From Bacteroidetes/Chlorobi group bacterium ChocPot_Mid (GTDB taxonomy: Bacteria > Bacteroidota > Ignavibacteria > Kapaibacteriales > UBA2268), in assembly GCA_003731675.1 (NCBI GenBank), contig RCNQ01000088.1, positions 1 through 8,507 on the forward strand: a stretch of DNA of 8,507 nucleotides. Reading direction: 5' to 3'. The position numbers and the translations under genes were made by a program. Shown here in pieces: positions 7,364 to 8,507 of this stretch; within the stretch, counting starts at the first letter, position 1; each line of letters begins with the position of its first letter. Below the pieces are notes generated by a model. It saw only the letters and a list, made by a program, of their open reading frames with translations. It did no database searches and was not told where the DNA came from.

Positions 7364-7525
7364 TAAAAAAGGGCATTTTCACAATTTGTACTAAGCTGAG
7401 GTACTGGTATACCCTGAATAGATACAAAGGAAAACGCCCCCAATCGGGAGCGTGCCTCTTTCTACGTATCTATTCAATTAAAAATTACCAGTTTCCAACT
7501 TAGAACGCAGTAAGACAACGCTTAC
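7364..7525 (-). ncRNA. Structured RNA, rod-shaped and 6S RNA-like (candidate)
   Basis: Nested complementary segments form one long rod. From the tip outward: 7434-7441/7446-7453 (8 bp, loop GAUU on the minus strand), 7416-7425/7466-7475 (10 bp, perfect), 7403-7409/7486-7492 (7 bp, perfect), and 7391-7399/7495-7503 (9 bp with two wobbles). Beyond these lies a symmetrical 13 x 13 nt open region (7378-7390 and 7504-7516), then a weak closing helix (7369-7377/7517-7523). Non-Watson-Crick positions are G-U on the minus strand but A-C on the plus strand, so the minus strand is favoured; a minus-strand U-tract follows at 7365-7370. A rod of about 160 nt with a central bubble is the hallmark of 6S RNA, which binds sigma-70 RNA polymerase. 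The 6S identity is tentative (about 0.35); a structured RNA of some kind is much more likely. It lies between the antitoxin gene and the reductase-like gene. No clear promoter is seen, so it may be processed from the upstream transcript. Confidence 0.58.
7365..7439 (-). terminator. Possible intrinsic terminator or alternative fold at the 3' end of the structured RNA
   Basis: On the minus strand GGGCGUUUUC (7439-7430) can pair with GAAAAUGCCC (7380-7371): 10 bp with one G-U, followed at once by six U. The loop is long (about 49 nt) but contains its own self-complementary GGUAUACC (7413-7406). This pairing competes with the apical stem 7434-7453 of the rod-shaped fold, so the RNA may have two states. 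Confidence 0.4.
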
Positions 7526-7545
7526 ATATTTATTTACATATTATT

Positions 7546-7713
7546 TTACTTTTTTTCTTTACTCCTCATTTCTTTCAAAGTAATAATTTTTCTTTTTTCT
7601 TTCATTTGTGCTTCCAAAATAAAGTCAGAAAACTTCTTGATGTTGTAATCGAACTGAGCAAAAAGTCTCTCTCTATTTTTTCGAACCTGTTCAACTATTT
7701 TATCTTTCCTCAT
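7546..7713 (-). CDS. Putative antitoxin partner of the PIN-domain toxin
   Basis: This 55-residue protein starts at the ATG at 7713. A longer frame opens at 7767, but its extra 18 residues lie over the toxin's coding end, and a perfect GGAGG stands 6 bases before 7713. The sequence MRKDKIVEQVRKNRERL...FDYNIKKFSDFI is very charged and helical. It resembles small proteins of the type MKDEIVEEVR...FNYDL that are paired with PIN toxins; this is recall by pattern, not a search. The tail (EKRKIITLKEMRSKEKK) is Lys-rich. Its presumed role is to bind and neutralise the toxin, and possibly to autoregulate the operon, though no DNA-binding fold is evident. The order toxin-first, antitoxin-second is the less common one. 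The stop-to-start gap is one base. Confidence 0.7.
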   Translation of the reverse strand: MRKDKIVEQVRKNRERLFAQFDYNIKKFSDFILEAQMKEKRKIITLKEMRSKEKK

Positions 7714-7714
7714 A

Positions 7715-8191
7715 TCATACCTCCAATAATTCCTGAGGTGTACACAAAAATGGTACATAACGAGCACTTTTGTTGTTAAAATTTTTAATTTTTAAATTTA
7801 TCATCGCATTCGCGATATGTTTGCAATTCCACGAAAGCAAGAAATCAATTTTAAACATTACTGCAAATGCTAAATGAAAAGCATCTAATTTTGATTTTTC
7901 AGGAATATTTAATAATTCGACATACTTTTTGGCTAAGTCTTCTATCTCGGTGCTATATGCTAAAATTGGCATATCTTGAACAGCTTTAATTCTTGCAGTT
8001 GAAGCTATGGCATCACCCTTGCTGATTTCTTCAATAACTATCTGTGAGATGTAACAATCGAATTTATTTTTAACTTTTTTCCACCATTCTAAAGTGATTT
8101 GTTGATGTCCTGCAATAATCAAATCTCTACTTGGCTTTGAAGTCAAGTAACTAATTACACTTGTTTCAATATATACTTTTTGCTTTTTCAT
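7715..8191 (-). CDS. PIN-domain ribonuclease toxin, VapC-like
   Basis: The 158-residue protein has the PIN-domain layout of VapC-type toxins, metal-dependent RNases that cut RNA when freed from their antitoxin. Visible features are: the first strand KVYIETSVISYLTSKPSRD (5-23) with acidic Glu9 in place of the usual Asp, as in the 'YIET' subfamily; IVIEEISKGD (51-60) with Glu54/Glu55; KLDAFHLAFAVMFKIDFLLSWNCKHIAN (start 101) with Asp103; and WNCKHIAN (121-128), the subfamily's version of the fourth acidic site. It ends CTPQELLEV, a common ending in this group. The length is usual for the family and the gene looks intact. The RNA target cannot be told from sequence. The antitoxin gene follows after one base. 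No Shine-Dalgarno precedes the ATG. Confidence 0.87.
   Translation of the reverse strand: MKKQKVYIETSVISYLTSKPSRDLIIAGHQQITLEWWKKVKNKFDCYISQIVIEEISKGDAIASTARIKAVQDMPILAYSTEIEDLAKKYVELLNIPEKSKLDAFHLAFAVMFKIDFLLSWNCKHIANAMINLKIKNFNNKSARYVPFLCTPQELLEV
7720..7724 (-). promoter_or_regulatory. Perfect Shine-Dalgarno (GGAGG) deciding the antitoxin start
   Basis: On the minus strand GGAGG is followed by 6 bases and ATG (7713). It overlaps the last codons of the toxin gene, so antitoxin translation probably depends on, or is boosted by, ribosomes finishing the toxin. Confidence 0.75.
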
Positions 8192-8507
8192 AATCTTTTA
8201 ATATTTTACAAATATAAGTATTTTTTTCAAATCATAATAATATATCATTGAGTATTTTAAGTGTCTTGGAAGATTTACCGCTATTTTAAAATTTTTGATT
8301 TTCATTAAAAATTCCCCTTTTTTCTATAAAAAAAGCTAAATTTTTTATATATTTGTAAAAATATTTTTTGTAATTTTAATAAGTGATTAAAATATAAGAA
8401 CTTAAATTTGATTTGTGCTTGTGAAAAGTTATTAAAATATTGAAATATTAGGGTTATTTCACGTATAACATATAAAATAATCAAAAATATTTTCATTTTT
8501 TTTGAGA
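8192..8507. other. Very AT-rich intergenic stretch with no convincing gene
   Basis: These 316 bases reach the right edge. The only reading frame of any length (8305-8496, minus) is rich in Phe, Ile and Lys as expected from AT-rich noise, has no ribosome-binding site and no recognisable motif. A plus-strand TATATTTG (8348-8355) could be a -7 box for a gene beyond the window, but it has no partner TTTG at the right spacing. I see no RNA gene or repeat array here. Confidence 0.6.
8209..8216 (-). promoter_or_regulatory. Candidate -7 box (TATATTTG) upstream of the toxin gene
   Basis: The minus strand carries TATATTTG, an exact match to the Bacteroidetes TAnnTTTG -7 box, ending 17 bases before the ATG at 8191. 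No TTTG lies at the expected 19-21-base distance upstream, so this is only half a promoter and may be chance. Confidence 0.3.

Noticed and set aside
7714..7767. Upstream start for the antitoxin gene at 7767, giving 73 residues
   Set aside because: The extra residues are read out of frame over the toxin's end, and the perfect GGAGG points to 7713.
8305..8496. 63-codon minus-strand reading frame
   Set aside because: Composition is Phe/Ile/Lys-rich AT noise, no ribosome-binding site and no motif.
1..8507. CRISPR array, tRNA, rRNA or insertion sequence
   Set aside because: No regularly spaced direct repeats, no cloverleaf or rRNA-like stretch, and no transposase or paired terminal repeats were seen.

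Overview
The window is AT-rich (roughly two thirds A+T by eye) and reads like a Bacteroidota-type or wider FCB-group bacterium, with Ignavibacteria- or Kapabacteria-like lineages possible. The evidence is a secreted Asp-box (BNR) propeller protein of the kind common in these phyla, a small lipoprotein with a Bacteroidetes-style TTTG-N20-TAnnTTT promoter, and start codons that mostly lack a Shine-Dalgarno. The assignment is inference; there is no rRNA or marker gene to settle it.

Left part (1-2651, minus strand): a two-gene operon. A 155-residue lipoprotein of unknown function is followed after one base by a large secreted sortilin-like/BNR protein. The second gene runs off the left edge, so only its first 713 residues are visible. 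Middle (2734-4818, plus strand): the most unusual gene, a 694-residue single-chain fusion. It has an N-terminal region that may be a helix-turn-helix-like module, a TIR domain with a candidate catalytic Glu, and a C-terminal fold-type II pyridoxal-phosphate enzyme domain of the threonine synthase/TrpB class with its Schiff-base lysine retained. I know of no characterised system with this layout; it is the best candidate here for a new signalling or defence protein. A 25-base inverted-repeat element, which I recall as widely dispersed in bacterial genomes, lies just behind it.

Next comes hutI (imidazolonepropionase, histidine degradation; plus strand). It meets tail to tail, with a 4-base overlap of stop codons, a minus-strand gene whose product resembles cyanobacterial long-chain acyl-ACP reductase, including the Cys-Phe-Ala-Glu-Ala active-site segment. 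Upstream of that gene, at about 7364-7525, lies an apparently unannotated structured RNA on the minus strand. It is a long rod of nested helices with a symmetrical 13 x 13 nt central bubble and a U-tract at the 3' end, resembling 6S RNA.

Right part (7546-8191, minus strand): a PIN-domain (VapC-like) toxin followed by a 55-residue putative antitoxin whose start is fixed by a perfect GGAGG. The last 316 bases are very AT-rich and hold no convincing gene. Within the window, the promoter-proximal genes lack Shine-Dalgarno sequences, while both downstream operon genes have one overlapping the end of the gene before. The TIR-PLP gene, the dispersed repeat and the toxin-antitoxin pair give the region a mild accessory flavour, but hutI and the reductase-like gene look like ordinary metabolism, so this is not a classical defence island.
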